A stretch of DNA of 64,000 bases from the NCBI GenBank assembly GCA_018340375.1, contig JAFFJZ010000046.1, positions 496,001 through 560,000 of the forward strand, written 5' to 3'. The notes beneath the pieces were generated by a model that saw only the letters and a list, made by a program, of their open reading frames with translations, did not search any database and was not told the DNA's origin. This DNA comes from Gonatopus flavifemur (Eukaryota; Arthropoda; Insecta; Hymenoptera; Dryinidae). Shown here one piece after another: positions 32,470 to 43,793 of this stretch. The position numbers and the translations under genes are program-made. Position 1 is the stretch's first letter; every line of letters begins with the position of its first letter.

Positions 32470-35119
32470 TCATGCATTAACCAACAGTTTAAACCGATTC
32501 AAGGAAACACCAGACAATTCCATCGACCGATCGGAATTATTTGCTAATTCACAGCCTATTCTGAAAGCAGCAAAGCGTAAAAACTTGTGTTGCACACTCT
32601 CAATCATTCTGATATCCTTCTTCAAGTACGGAGACCAGATAGGGGACGCATATTCAAGATGGGGTCTAATTGAAGAGGAATATAGTACTTTCAATGACCT
32701 CGCATCTTTGAAATCAGTAGAAAATCTTTTGAGGAAGCCGAGATTCCTCAGCGCAGTACCACAAGCTTCCACAGGATGCTCAGAAAAATCCAATTCATCA
32801 TTTACAGTTACACCAAGATCAACATAAGATTCAACAGTATTCAATGTAACATTTGCAATCTTGTAGGAGAATATGAGAGGATTCCTTGACCGCGAGATTC
32901 TCATTACACAGAATTTTTCTGAGTTCAGATGCAGAGAATTACGGGTGCACCAAGAATCTAATCTCGATAATACTGACTGTGAGTGATGAACATCCGCAAG
33001 ACATTTTATGTTCTTGAAGATTTTCAGATCATCAGCGAATACCAGGAAATCACAATCATTGAGAACCTGCCCAATGTCATTTATGAATAGCAAAAATAAA
33101 AGTGGACCAAGGTGGGATCCCTGGGGCACTCCCGAAAAAGGTATAATCGGTTCAGGAAAACAGTTTCGAACTTTTATCATCTGCACCCGATCAGTTGAGT
33201 AACTCTGGAACCAAAGTTTCAGATTACCAGATATTCCAAAGCTACTCAACTTAGATAGAAGAATGCTGTAAGATACAGCATCAAACGCTCCACTGAAATC
33301 AGTGTAAATAACATCGACTTATGAGTTATTCTCCAGCGCAATGGCGGTGTAATTACAGAAAGCGGCGAAATTCGTGGTAGTAGACCTCATTGACATGAAA
33401 CCATGTTGTTCCGGGATGATAAGAGGAGACAACAAAGGAGTCATCTTGTCAACAACCACGCGCTCAAAAATCTTGGACATAACATTTAAAATACTTATAG
33501 GTCTATAATTCTTAGCATCCAGTTTATTACCATGCTTGAAAATAGGAGAGATCAGGCTCGTTTCCAATCCAGCAGGGAAACATCCGGAAGAAAGAGATTT
33601 ATTAAGGATAATCCAAAGCGGTCGAGAAAGAATAAATTTGCAAGACTTGAACAGCAACGGCGGAAGGCCATCAAATCCTGGGCCCTTGCTCGTATCTAAC
33701 GAATCAAAAACAGAGTAGATCTGTCCTATGGTAATAGCCAGATCAGAAAGCATGTTAAATGACACATCATGTCTGGAATGGTTAACATTAACCGAGTTAT
33801 GTGAAGCAAAAACCGATGAAAAGTGATTAGCAAAAAGGTTAGCCATTCCAGCTGCAGAGTCAGCAACTACATTATTTAACATGATAGTACTAGGTAAGTC
33901 ATTAAATGAACGCTTACTGTTAACAAAATTCCAAGAAGATTCAACATCCCTTTGAATATTAGTCTCAACGTGGCGGATGTAATTCGAATAACAAGCCCGA
34001 GCTCGTGATTTACATTGAGCACGCAGAGAAGAGAACGCTGAATAATCGCTGCGACTATAAGACGATTCGTGAATCATATGGGCAACTTTCTTTCTTCTAA
34101 TTAATTTTTCGAGCTCAGAAGTGAACCGATGAGGATAAATAGATCTCTTGATCAATGTTTTCGGAACGTACAACTCAATAGCCACAGAAAGTTGATCATA
34201 CAAAAAACTAATGGCAGTATTTACATCCATGCATTTCAACTCCAAATCCCAATCAATTTGATTCAAATGCTGCCGTATAGAAAAAAAATCATTTATAATT
34301 GTACCAGTACGTGTCGGTACAAGACAAAGATCTCAATGAAAGAGAATACAATCTGATTTCAATAGGAGGATGATGAGCATCACAATGTAGGAGGTAATCA
34401 ACCGGACTAATAGTTTCAACATACTCATCGGTAGTAAAAATCAAGTCCAGCATACCATTGAAATCATTGTAAATATTGTTTTTTTGATATAAACTAAAGT
34501 AGTTGAAATATTGAGTCAAAATCTCCACCGAAGACCTTTCATTCAGTGTCACACCAGGACGAAACGATGCCGTTAGAGAAGAGACGTCATTGCGCCGAAC
34601 CACATGCGGAAGATTGTAGTCACCGAAGAGGAAAATTGAAGAATCATAATCCTGACACAGTACCTCGGCCAGAGAAACGCAATGTTCAAGGTGAAGAGAT
34701 GATGATGAGGCAGGGGGGAAGTAACTTGCTCCAATAAAAGCAGACTTCGAATAAAACTGCAACTTGACAAGAATATGTTCCACGCTAGTAGGCGGCAAAT
34801 CAACCAATGCACTATTCAAATACTCTTTGACCGCAATCAGCACACCACCTCCTCGAGAAAAAACACTAGTGCGCCTGCTCCTGTCCAACCGATACAAGAC
34901 ATAATCATTGAAGGATAATTCTTCGTCAGATATGTTATCCGTTAACCAGGTTCCAGAGAAGATAATGACATCATACGTAGAAGTAAGAGATGAAAGTGAA
35001 ATTTGCAAATCTTGAAGTTTAGTACGAAGACCACGAACATTCTGATAGTATATCAAAGGGTGAGTGATAGGTTTTTTTCTGGGGCACAGTACGCGTGTCA
35101 ACAATCGTTGGCAATCCAT
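32470..35119 (-). pseudogene. LINE ORF2 (endonuclease and reverse transcriptase), minus strand, broken
   Basis: Downward from 35119 (overlapping the end of ORF1 by 100 bp in another frame): LIYYQNVRGLRTKLQDLQ, VIIFSGTWL, FSRGGGVLIAVKEY and LFGDYNLPHV are endonuclease blocks. A frameshift near 34290-34266 leads into 34266-33319 with LDTSKGPGFDGLPPLLFKS and HGFMSMRSTTTNFAAF. TAA at 33316-33318 precedes VIYTDFSGAFDAV, then SGVPQGSHLGPLLFLLFIND and LVFADDLKIF (FADD box). The end reads RMIESVQHKFLRFAAFRIG and then loses similarity to the LINE C copy, so the C-terminus is damaged. Confidence 0.85.
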
Positions 35120-35888
35120 TTATATACTTGATTGTTTTGTTGGTATCACTACCATCGATCAGATCCTTGAGTTCCGCACGTAACGTGGTTAAATAATTTC
35201 TTTCTTGAACAGTTTGATCTCGATAAATTTTAAGCGGTCCATTGTGATTAGATTTACGTTTCAAGATATTTATAACATCCTGAGACGATGGAAAAAAAAC
35301 ACAAATAGGTCTGTGTTTGTTCTCAACCTTTTCACCGATTCTATGCAACCTAATATTATCATGAACGGAAGGATTAATATTTCGGAGTAGTGTTTTCACC
35401 TTCGCTGCATCATTTTGCTGTTGATTGTCCGGCATCTCATCAATACCAACAATAATGATATTGCGAGATCGCTTCTGTCGCTCGTTGACTTCATGAATAA
35501 TCGTTTCAAGATCACGAGAATCGCGATCTTGTTTTGAAACGTCGAGTTTGTTCTCAACTTCAGTCAATCTCGCAGTGAGGGAAAGAATAATTGGACTAAG
35601 AGAAACTATTTTGTCCTCGTAAACCCGAGCCATTCCATCACGGAATTTCGAAAATTCTTCATGGATGAGCTCCTCTATATTTATCAGCAGAGACGAGTCT
35701 TCTGGCGAAGATGAATCAATTTGATGCGAAGAAGCATCTGAACAATCGATGAGTTTGTTCACACTCCACGGATGATTACATCTGTGCACACATCCTGGAT
35801 GCGAATGAATATTACACGTATGACAGCCCACAGGATGAGAGACAGGCTTGGTACAACCTTTACAGATGTTCTTATCTTGTGGTGACAT
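35019..35888 (-). CDS. LINE ORF1: zinc finger and RNA-binding protein, open
   Basis: ATG at 35888 starts MSPQDKNICKGCTKPVSHPV, followed by CHTCNIHSHPGCVHRCNHPW, the same compact zinc finger as in the copy at 22695. A stretch around residues 65-135 is compatible with a short coiled coil. TIIHEVNERQKRSRNIIIVG, VKTLLRNINPSVHDNIRLH and PLKIYRDQTVQERNYLTTL are the conserved C-terminal blocks. The 289-residue frame is uninterrupted. ORF2 begins inside its last 100 bp in a different frame, implying reinitiation or frameshifting in the live element, unlike the LINE C copy where ORF2 follows the ORF1 stop. It has no role outside the retrotransposon. Confidence 0.75.
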   Translation of the reverse strand: MSPQDKNICKGCTKPVSHPVGCHTCNIHSHPGCVHRCNHPWSVNKLIDCSDASSHQIDSSSPEDSSLLINIEELIHEEFSKFRDGMARVYEDKIVSLSPIILSLTARLTEVENKLDVSKQDRDSRDLETIIHEVNERQKRSRNIIIVGIDEMPDNQQQNDAAKVKTLLRNINPSVHDNIRLHRIGEKVENKHRPICVFFPSSQDVINILKRKSNHNGPLKIYRDQTVQERNYLTTLRAELKDLIDGSDTNKTIKYINGLPTIVDTRTVPQKKTYHSPFDILSECSWSSY

Positions 35889-37446
35889 TTTGAATATATG
35901 AAAAGATCAAAACGTAGAGCAGATGATAATCACTGGTACTAGTAACACACAACACACATACACGAGTAATGGTTTGTTTACTGTTTTCGTATAACACAAC
36001 GGAGTGGCAAAGTAAGTGACACTATGTATGTTAGGCTACTGTATCCGTGAGACAAAACTTTTCGACAAATGATGATTTCAAATCAGTAACAACGTGGAAG
36101 ATAAGGCACAAACCGGAAAGTGAAATACTACACGAGATGCACAGTAAAAAACACTATACAGGGCGAACTGAATAACAGTTAAATAGACACTATCAAAAGC
36201 AACGGATGAGAAAATTGTCGGAGCAGCAAATGCACGTCAAACTCGCATGACGTCTTGTTATTGATCCTTTTCTTTATTTGTAACACTCATTGATGGAAAA
36301 GTTCTGAATATCATTACTGGGACCAAATCGATGCAAACTTGCCCACCATGTCATGCGGTACCCAAGGCTTCCAATGATTTGTCTAATAAATCGAAAGGAT
36401 GTTTTACATCGAAAACAAATGCACTTCAGTACGGCTTGAGTCCATTACATGCATGGATACGTCTTTTAGAATGTTGTCTACACTCATCCTATCGTATTGG
36501 TATCAAAAAATGGCAGTGTTACGTGACGATGAATCTCGCTCCTGGAATACAGAAGAATACAACCCCTATCCCCGCCTGAATTTCCGTGCGTGGACTATTT
36601 CAAATCAAAGGGAAGTCGGGTCCCAAACATTATTCAAAATATATGTTTATTTAAATATATACATATATCGACCCATAGTATGTAAGAAATAAACGTACGC
36701 TCAAACAAAACGCTGCGCAGGAAGAAAGAAATCTAGGTCAGAGCTCGCATCGATGTCCACATCGATGCATATTTTCGAGGCACCGTGAGGGAACATACCA
36801 ACGCGGAACCAAAGTCAACGCCCGCGGATTCGCTGTCTTTGTTCACGGTACCCAAGTGCCCGTGTCTCTCTCTCTTCCCGAATACCAAATTGACTAATCA
36901 CTGCTGATCAGGCAGTTGAGTCGGCAGAAAAACCCCTCTTGCCAGGATCTGGCGTGTTCCATCACCCAGATGGAGAACACGTGAATAGGACGGACAATGA
37001 AAAATCGGGAGATTTGTTACGCGAAAGTTTTGTTGAACAGCCGATTTTCCATACGCGAAGACAAGTCCGTCCTTTTCCGCAAGAGGGTAGAAACGAGAAT
37101 ATGATTGAAGCCAAGTTGACGATTACATACTTCAAGTTAGCAATAAATCGTAAAAGTGTGTCCCTTTGGAAGGTTCCACGGCGTCTTTTGTAGGAAATTC
37201 ATGTTTCGATAATTCTTTCCAACGCAACGTTTCTAAAAAAAAAATCATTCCTTCCGCCTTAGTCACGATTGCAACTTAGTGAAACGTGACTCTGTAGAAT
37301 AAGTCTATACTCCAACCGAGATTCGCGAATAGAATCAGTTTTTTTTCTGTTATAATAAAATCAGTGGAATTCAGTGTAATCAATTAATTTTTGGCATTCA
37401 AATCGCGTTAAAATTTATTCGTGAACCAGCACGTCTCCAATCTTCG

Positions 37447-37452
<6 letters not shown>

Positions 37453-37521
<69 letters not shown>
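37453..37521. repeat. (GA)n microsatellite
   Basis: About 70 bp of alternating AG/GA with a single G interruption near 37485. It creates an artificial Arg-Glu run in one frame and is not a gene. Confidence 0.97.
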
Positions 37522-37525
<4 letters not shown>

Positions 37526-37709
37526 AGGACCATCAGAAGTAACCATCACCTCGTTTTCTTTTTGTTCGAAAAGGAGTACCTAACGTGTACCCTTCTTTTC
37601 CACCACGGTGAATCAAGAGCAAAAGAGAAAAAAAAATATATTAGTTCTTTTTTCCTCCTCCTCTATACACACGGTATACACGACTCAAAGGGAATTTTCT
37701 TGGTTTTTC

Positions 37710-38215
37710 ATTCATTGTACATTACGAGTCTCTTTTCGAAAAACTCTCGTAGAAACACACGTAATCCAATTATATACGTTCAATCTTTGTACATTGCGAG
37801 TTTCCTTTCGAAAACTCTCGTGGAATCATCTTTACAAGCATATATTTGGTTTTTCATCCGGTGTACATTACGAGTTTCTTTCCGAAAAACTCCCGTAGAA
37901 ACATACGTAATCCAATTATATACGTTCAATCTCTGTACATTACGAGTTTTCTGTTCAAAAACTCTCGTAGAAACATCCGTAATCAAATTATATACGTTCA
38001 ATCTTTGTACATCACGAGTTTCCTTTCGAAAACATTCGTAGCATCATCTGTAATAAAATTATATCTGTTCACCTTTGTACATTCCGAGTTCCTCTCCGGG
38101 AACTCTTGTACAAATATCAGTAAATCAAGATTATATCTGATTTACTCATTGTACAATTCAGATCATTTTCGGAAATTCTCATAGAAAGGTTTATAAACAA
38201 AATCTCATCTGTTCC
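37710..38215. repeat. 72-bp tandem repeat, about seven units, inside the LTR-type insertion
   Basis: The phrase TTGTACATTACGAGTTT recurs with starts near 37716, 37788, 37862, 37934, 38006, 38076 and 38150, so spacing is 70-74 bp. Each unit also carries CGAAAACTCTCGTAGAAAC and AATTATATACGTTCAATC. Because 72 is a multiple of three, a frame of over 200 codons stays open across it, giving a 24-residue periodic peptide. That frame is a by-product of the repeat rather than a likely gene. Confidence 0.9.
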
Positions 38216-39231
38216 ATGTTTCCCATAGGTTCTTCGAACGGAATAAAGTATTTGTTAAACGAATTCTTTTACATCTACATTTCTTTCACTTTAACCCTAA
38301 CCACTACACTGGAGGTGCAAGATAAGAGAATCTATATCTTATCGAGAGCTTGAAACCAGGAGCGGGTACCCACTCGCTCTTCCAATCGAGCCACTCCGGT
38401 TGGGAAAGTCCTTCATTTTCTTTTACGTATATAACGAGATTTTTCGTCTTTCACCTACGGAAAAACCCGTTATATAACAGCAGATAAGAAATGCCGATGA
38501 CAAAATCGAGTTTACAAGACGGAAAGAAGAGGTGCAAAAGATTCTTTGGGATAATTTAGGAATAAGAGTTGATCAACCAAGATGTGGAGGTAGTGGTTCT
38601 AGCAACAATGGGAATATGGCACGCAGAGCTTTTGGAAATCCGGATGTGTTTGCTGATTTGATTGGTCTAGAACGTCAAGTCATACGTAATTTCAAGACTA
38701 TCTTAATAGCAATTTCTTGTGAATTGCCAATCGATTCATCTGAGTTTGATGCATTATGCACATCTACCGCTGATATTTACATCGCTCATTATTCGTGGCA
38801 CCCGATGCCTGCAACACTCCACGAAATCTTGATGCATGGTGCTGAAATTGTTAGAACAAGTATACTTCCTGTGGATGCAATGGGCGAGGAGGCATCGGAA
38901 TGCAGGAATGAAGATTACAAAAGATATAGACAATGCCACAGTCGAAAGAGTAGTATAACGAATTCGGAAGATATTTTTCTCCGCGCAATGGATTCTTCAG
39001 ATCCAATTTTATCAAGTATGAGTCTTGAAGAAAGGATCCAACGAGCGAAAAAACTTCCTTCCCCTCGAACTGTACTTGATTTACTAGAAATCCCTTTGAA
39101 CTCCGATGCTGAAAGTGGAACCGAAATTTGCGATGAAGACATACCTGGTCTTCAAGAAACTTTCAGATCTTCAAATAACCTGGACTTGATTAATAAACAT
39201 GAAGCATATTTTTAGTATAACATCCATCAGT

Positions 39232-39474
39232 CGTAAGAGGCGAGGGGACTTACGATAATCAAGCACCCCGATTCGTGAGAGGCAGGGTGACTCACGTTAA
39301 TCAAGCACCCCGATTCGTGAGAGGCAAGGGGACTCACGATAATCAGGCACCCCGATTCGTGAGAGGCAAGGGGACTCACGCTAATCAAACACCCTGATTC
39401 GTGAGAGGCAAGGGGACTCACGTTATTCAAGCACCCCGATTCGTGAGAGGCAAGGGGACTCACGTTAATCAAGC
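39232..39474. repeat. 42-bp minisatellite (about 5.8 units)
   Basis: The unit contains GATTCGTGAGAGGCAAGGGG followed by ACTCACG and AATCAAGCACCCC. Each unit includes an inverted pair, CGTGAG and CTCACG, around AGGCAAGGGGA, so every unit can form a small stem. The period is a multiple of three, leaving a minus-strand frame open as a 14-residue periodic peptide (SPLASHESGCLI motif). It begins right after the stop codon of the transposase gene. Confidence 0.92.
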
Positions 39475-39659
39475 ACCTCAAAGGAAGCAGAAATCTACTA
39501 CGTCCACGTCGTTGCTTCTGGGTAATGCCAAAGGTGGAGGATATCCATCTGAATTTTGAAAGCCGAGAATCAATCACTCTAAGAACCTTCAAGTGGTGAA
39601 TGTCAGGGAATTCTAATGGATGTTTATTAACTTATAATGATGTGTGTAAATTCTCGACC

Positions 39660-40360
39660 ACCATCCTTGATTTGAAATTTTTTCCCTCCCAATTAGTAAT
39701 CAGTCATCCTGAAAATCCCAGATTGGAGAATTTCAAGAGAATTCGATAAATTTTGAATTTTCTATCCGCCATATCGAATACGCCATCTTGAATTTTCACA
39801 ATTTGATTCTAGATTCGTGATCAGCGACCCCAAAAACCCCCGAGCGAAAAGTTTCAAAGAAATTCGGTGTATTTTGAAATTTTCTATCCGCCATATCAAA
39901 TACGCCATCTTGAATTTCCACAATTTGAATCTAGATTCGTGATCAGCGACCCCCAAAACCCCCTGGCGAAGAGTTCCAAGGGAATTCGGTGTATTTTGGA
40001 ATTTCCATCCGCCATATTGGATCCGCCATCTTGAATTTCCGAATTCTGATTCCAGATTCGTGATCAGCGACCCCAAAAACCCCCGAGTGAAGAGTTTCAA
40101 GGGAACTTGGCGTATTTTGAAATTTTCATCCGCCATATTGGATCCGCCATCTCGAATTTCCGAAATCTGATTTTAGATTCGTGATCAGCGACCCCAAAAA
40201 CCTCCCAGTGAAGAGTTTCAAGGAAATTTGGTGTATTTTGAAATTTTCATCCGCCATATTGGATCTGCCATCTTGAATTTCCCAAATTTGTTCCAGATTC
40301 GTGATCAGCGACCCCAAAAACCTCTGTAAAAGGGGTTTCAAACCATTCTGCCGAAATTTT
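39660..40360. repeat. 121-bp satellite (about six units)
   Basis: AGATTCGTGATCAGCGACCC recurs at 39811, 39933, 40054, 40175 and 40295, spacing 120-122 bp; each unit also has TTTTGAAATTTTCATCCGCC and CCATCTTGAATTTCC. Minus-strand frames over it (with repeated FLGSLITNLES and KMAD/RWRI peptides) are repeat artefacts. The same CCGCCATATTGGAT wording is familiar from dispersed repeats in wasp genomes, an impression rather than a search result. Confidence 0.9.
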
Positions 40361-42460
40361 GGCCAGTTTTTAGTGTGTTCTGGCCCACTGTGCAATAATA
40401 GAATTTCCCATGCGTATCGTGCATTCCTCCTATTCCAATTCTCATATTGAACGAAGAAAATTGCAACGCCGCAGTCCCTCGATCGAGACCTGATCACTGC
40501 ATGCACACACAACCGGAATTAACCGAATAATTGCGAAGATAATATAATCTACCCGAAAGACTATAGAGAGACCCTTGGAAATAAAATTGACTATGAATAA
40601 CAGAATTTTAAGTATTAAATTGTAAACCTAGACCCGTTGTAATAAACACGAAAGTGTAAAAGGAAAAAATTAGATCCCTTTCGATACCCTGACAATTAAT
40701 TTCAGGTACATGTTCAAGATAACTGTTGACAATACCACCCCCAACAACTAGATAAATTGAATATAACCCGTCAATAACAATAACTTCCATGAATAAATAA
40801 TTGAATTCCACTGAAAAACCACCCTAACGAATATGAATAATAACTCACAGTTGCAAACCCATGAACAACAAACTAAGCAACACTTTTAATAACAATTTAT
40901 GAGAGAATCAACAATTATAAATAAATGAATCATCAATTTTTCAACTAACCCTTCAATACAGAGAACTGTACTCGACTCAACCCCGAAAAACAAAACTTCA
41001 TTCCATAAAACATTGTTTATAAAATTCATAAATAATAGTCATAAACTTCTCTTCAATATTCGAAATGATAAAGGATCCCTGCTCACAACAAGAAAAACCC
41101 GGATAATAGATAATATATGAATCCCATATCACATCCCATATCAAATCCCATAAAAATTCCATGAACAATACCATTCCGTATACACATATGTAAAATAATA
41201 ATGCATGATAAATAATCCTAATAACCCACGTGAAGATTGAAATCAAGGTCCCCACGATTATAAATAATTATTCCCCCTTCCTTTTCCACCCCCATGGGAA
41301 AGTTCTTGGTGAATTAGATGACACCTTAATTATAATTGTTATAAAACATAAGAATAAGTCTAATATTAAGGAAAAAACCGAAGGATTTTTATATCATATA
41401 CTTATACACTTCTTTTTATACGATAAGATTGATTAAACTTGCGAACCTCAATAAGGAATTATAAACAGTCTCTTTCTTTAAAAAACAACTGGAAATCTTT
41501 TGAGTAATAATGTAAAATATCCATTAATAAATAAATCCAAGAAAAATTTATATTTCACATACTACTCATAGAAATCCAGTAGCTTGGATGGAGAAAGGTG
41601 CATTTAGAAAGAGACAGAGCATCCGTAGGCAGCGAAGAGAAGGAGAAGTGGGCAAGCTCTAATCTAAAGAGAATGGAGAATTTTCCTCTAGGACAACCTC
41701 TTTTCTAGACGTTCACAAATGCTAATTGAGAAAAATAAAGGACCTCCTCTAGTAAATTCTGTCTCCCCATACTGGAAGCCCTGCATGCATGTGAATTGTA
41801 CTTACAACTAACTCCAATTTCCCACTCTTACAAAACCGAGGTGGAAATTAGAATCGGAACTCAAAGTATTGTCACTTCTTCTCATCGTTTCACTTCGAGC
41901 AGTCGAACTATCTTTTCAAACACAAAATTTCCTGAGGACGTGCATCAGTCAACCATATCGCATCAACCATCCTGTTTCCCAACTCTAAACTACTAGCTAC
42001 TACAGTTAGTATTTGACCGGAACAGGCATCGACATTTAAAAACAAAAATCAATTTCAGCTGGAGACTTTCATGAGGAAAATTTCTAACATCTTACACATC
42101 CTAAAACTCGCGAAAGTAAGTTTGCTTAAACTCAATTTTTCAAATTAAAAATTCAATGAATAAACTCAAATGAGAATCAGTCCAATTTCACCAAAAATAC
42201 ATCACAAGCTTTCATTCCTTTATCAAGAATCGATTCATTACTTTCACTTTCATGAAAATTCCTATAAAATCATTTCATAGTAATATTTGAGAAATTCAAC
42301 TTCATTCATTTTCAATTTTCATTTTCTATAGTGGAATTCGGAGTCGAGTCACGGATAAACCATCTTGAAACACGCGTAAAAACGCTACAAACAAGAATAG
42401 AAAATAGGAATCGGAGTGTTCGATCGGACACACTTCCATCTCCGGGACCCGAATTGAACC
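40361..42460. other. AT-rich intergenic stretch, no gene recognised
   Basis: There are two hydrophobic minus-strand frames (40608-40811 and 40998-41255) without any recognisable family; part of the second coincides with a small repeated CCCATATCA tract. Around 42332-42496 a 165-bp open segment is bordered by TTTTCTATAG and GGTAAAAG and could be an exon (see findings). Nothing else is evident. Confidence 0.4.
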
Positions 42461-43600
42461 CACGGGAAGATGAACTCGACGAGCGCTCGAACCGCGGTAA
42501 AAGTATTGTCCAAGCGGTCACGTGGGAGACCGAAAAAAAAGTCGGAATTTTGGGAAACTCAAAATACTGGGTGATAGGGCTTGAAAAATCAATACGAGTG
42601 TTCGCTTACAATGTTTTTCTATGATCAATAGTTTTCGAGAGAAAAATTAAAAAGTACCTCTTTTTCTCGTACTAAAAATGAATGTTTTTTCATCTTAAAC
42701 TCGTTATAACCCGAGCAGTTTTCAACGTATCAAGATGAGTCTTGCAGATTCTGATTCGGAACACTCCCCCGAAGATGACGATCTCGACAAAATTTTCAAA
42801 AATTGATGCAAAATTAATGAATTTTCAATTTGAAGTGAAAACTTGGTTTCCAACGAAGAGGAAAACTTTGCATTGAAAAAGTGTCGGAGGAAGTATGAGC
42901 TACGAAAAACTTCCAGCGACAAAGTTGTTTGCTAGTGTGCGGACAAACTTTATGGGAAGTTTCAGATCAATTGGACTATTGGTTCGAAAGATACAGCGAT
43001 TTATCCATCAGCTCGCAACGGAAATTTCTCATGACTCTACGTCGTTTACCTGCTGAATATGAGGATCCGAATGAAAGGTTGCATTCATTCGATTTCCCAA
43101 CGTAGATTCATGTTTTTTTGGTCGAAGCATCCAAACATCCAACTATTTTTGCGAAATTCGTTATGCATTGTTCTTTTTTATAAACAATTTTCATTCAACG
43201 CATCATTGTTCAATCCTTATTCTGCAAGATGAAAATTGAAGATCGAACATTTGTGTGCTCTCTCGAACTCAATAGTTTCCGAAACTCATTTCACGATTAC
43301 TTGGCCAAATCTTATCGGAATGATATAAACATTGATATCCAGATTCGATGTGTATTGCCGAAGCTTGTAAAATGATTCGAATGATGGAAATATTTCGTTT
43401 TTCAATAATATTTGATGACGAATTAGTGGCTCTCAGGCTCGTGTTTTCCGAGATTCAACGACACAAAGTGTCGAGCGAAAAGTGAAATTAATAAAACTTC
43501 GAACAATAAAGTTATGCTCTCATGTTTGAGGGAGTTTTTCTAGAGATTTGAAATTAATCGAACAAAAAATATGGGGTTTATGATTTATGTAAAACAAGCG
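42461..43600 (+). repeat. Left terminal inverted repeat of the 8.15-kb element
   Basis: Matches 49483-50615 in inverted orientation over its whole length. Shared landmarks include GCGCTCGAACCGCGGTAAAA near the outer end and GTTTTACATAAATC at the inner edge of the partner arm. It encodes no recognisable protein. Confidence 0.9.
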
Positions 43601-43793
43601 GAGCCGCCGAGCACGCAGGACTTCGGTGTTGACGAATGAAGACACAAAACATAAAATTCAAACAAATGCCTATATAGTAATTGCAACCGTAAGAATAGAA
43701 AACATTGCTCCCTCCGATGTGAGAAAAAGTGCATAATTCCACAGTTTGAACGATTTTATTAATGAATTCATTTTCCGGCTCAGTGTAATAATA

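Larger units (their letters stand above)
32352..36240 (-). mobile_element. Minus-strand LINE of the LINE C family, inserted in the Transib-like gene
   Basis: The element's 3' end appears as a T-rich tract at 32352-32377 (poly-A on its own strand) and its 5' leader reaches about 36240. ORF1 and ORF2 are of the same family as at 22695-26323. Transposase coding sequence flanks it on both sides: EIILNNC on the left and SLFVTLIDGKVLN on the right. Flanks around CTGTCTTATA (32338) and ACGTCTTGTTA (36251) may be a decayed target duplication. The RT C-terminus is degenerate below 32470. Confidence 0.8.
36517..38479. mobile_element. 1,963-bp LTR-type insertion (solo LTR) with GCAG duplication
   Basis: The insert begins TGTTACGTGACG and ends ACCCGTTATATAACA, i.e. 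TG...CA ends with the inverted TGTTA/TAACA border usual for LTRs. GCAG is duplicated directly on both sides (36513-36516 and 38480-38483); a 4-bp duplication is normal for Ty3/gypsy elements. Taking out the insert and one GCAG rejoins the transposase frame. There is no gag or pol; polyadenylation-like AATAAA occurs at 36686 and 38244. It contains a (GA)n tract and a 72-bp tandem array. A solo LTR this long is unusual, and a deleted internal region cannot be excluded. Confidence 0.72.
31188..39215 (+). pseudogene. Transib/RAG1-core-like transposase split by a LINE and an LTR insertion
   Basis: Three plus-strand segments form one protein of about 720 residues. Segment 1 (ATG 31188 to about 32350) contains RVYTNIRLECVSSGADIWPT, CSWGFDGSTGHSPYQQ (about residue 290, presumed first catalytic Asp), ILWNNRTSQFTRFCRPIKLE and YVKES. 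Segment 2 (about 36245-36516) has TLIDGKVLN, SMQTCPPCHAVP and LQYGLSPLHAWIR. Segment 3 (38484-39215) has GGSGSSNNGNMARRAFGNPD, HYSWHPMPATLHEILMHGAE and GEEASECRNEDYKRYRQC, the presumed catalytic Glu block comparable to the RAG1 glutamate region. No stop lies inside any segment. Removing the LTR insertion with one GCAG restores the frame exactly. The upstream frame before 31188 starts with TTG, hence the ATG choice. Family assignment is from motif memory. Inverted termini were not found. Confidence 0.68.

Noticed and set aside
37421..38184. Long plus-strand frames with an Arg-Glu run followed by a 24-residue periodic peptide
   Set aside because: They arise from the (GA)n tract and the 72-bp array inside an LTR-type insert; no domain is present.
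39232..40360. Regularly spaced direct repeats considered as a CRISPR array
   Set aside because: Units are contiguous tandem copies without unique spacers, and the genome is eukaryotic.
40608..41255. Two hydrophobic minus-strand frames that looked like a nuclear copy of mitochondrial DNA
   Set aside because: I could not match them to any mitochondrial protein and part of the second is a short repeat.
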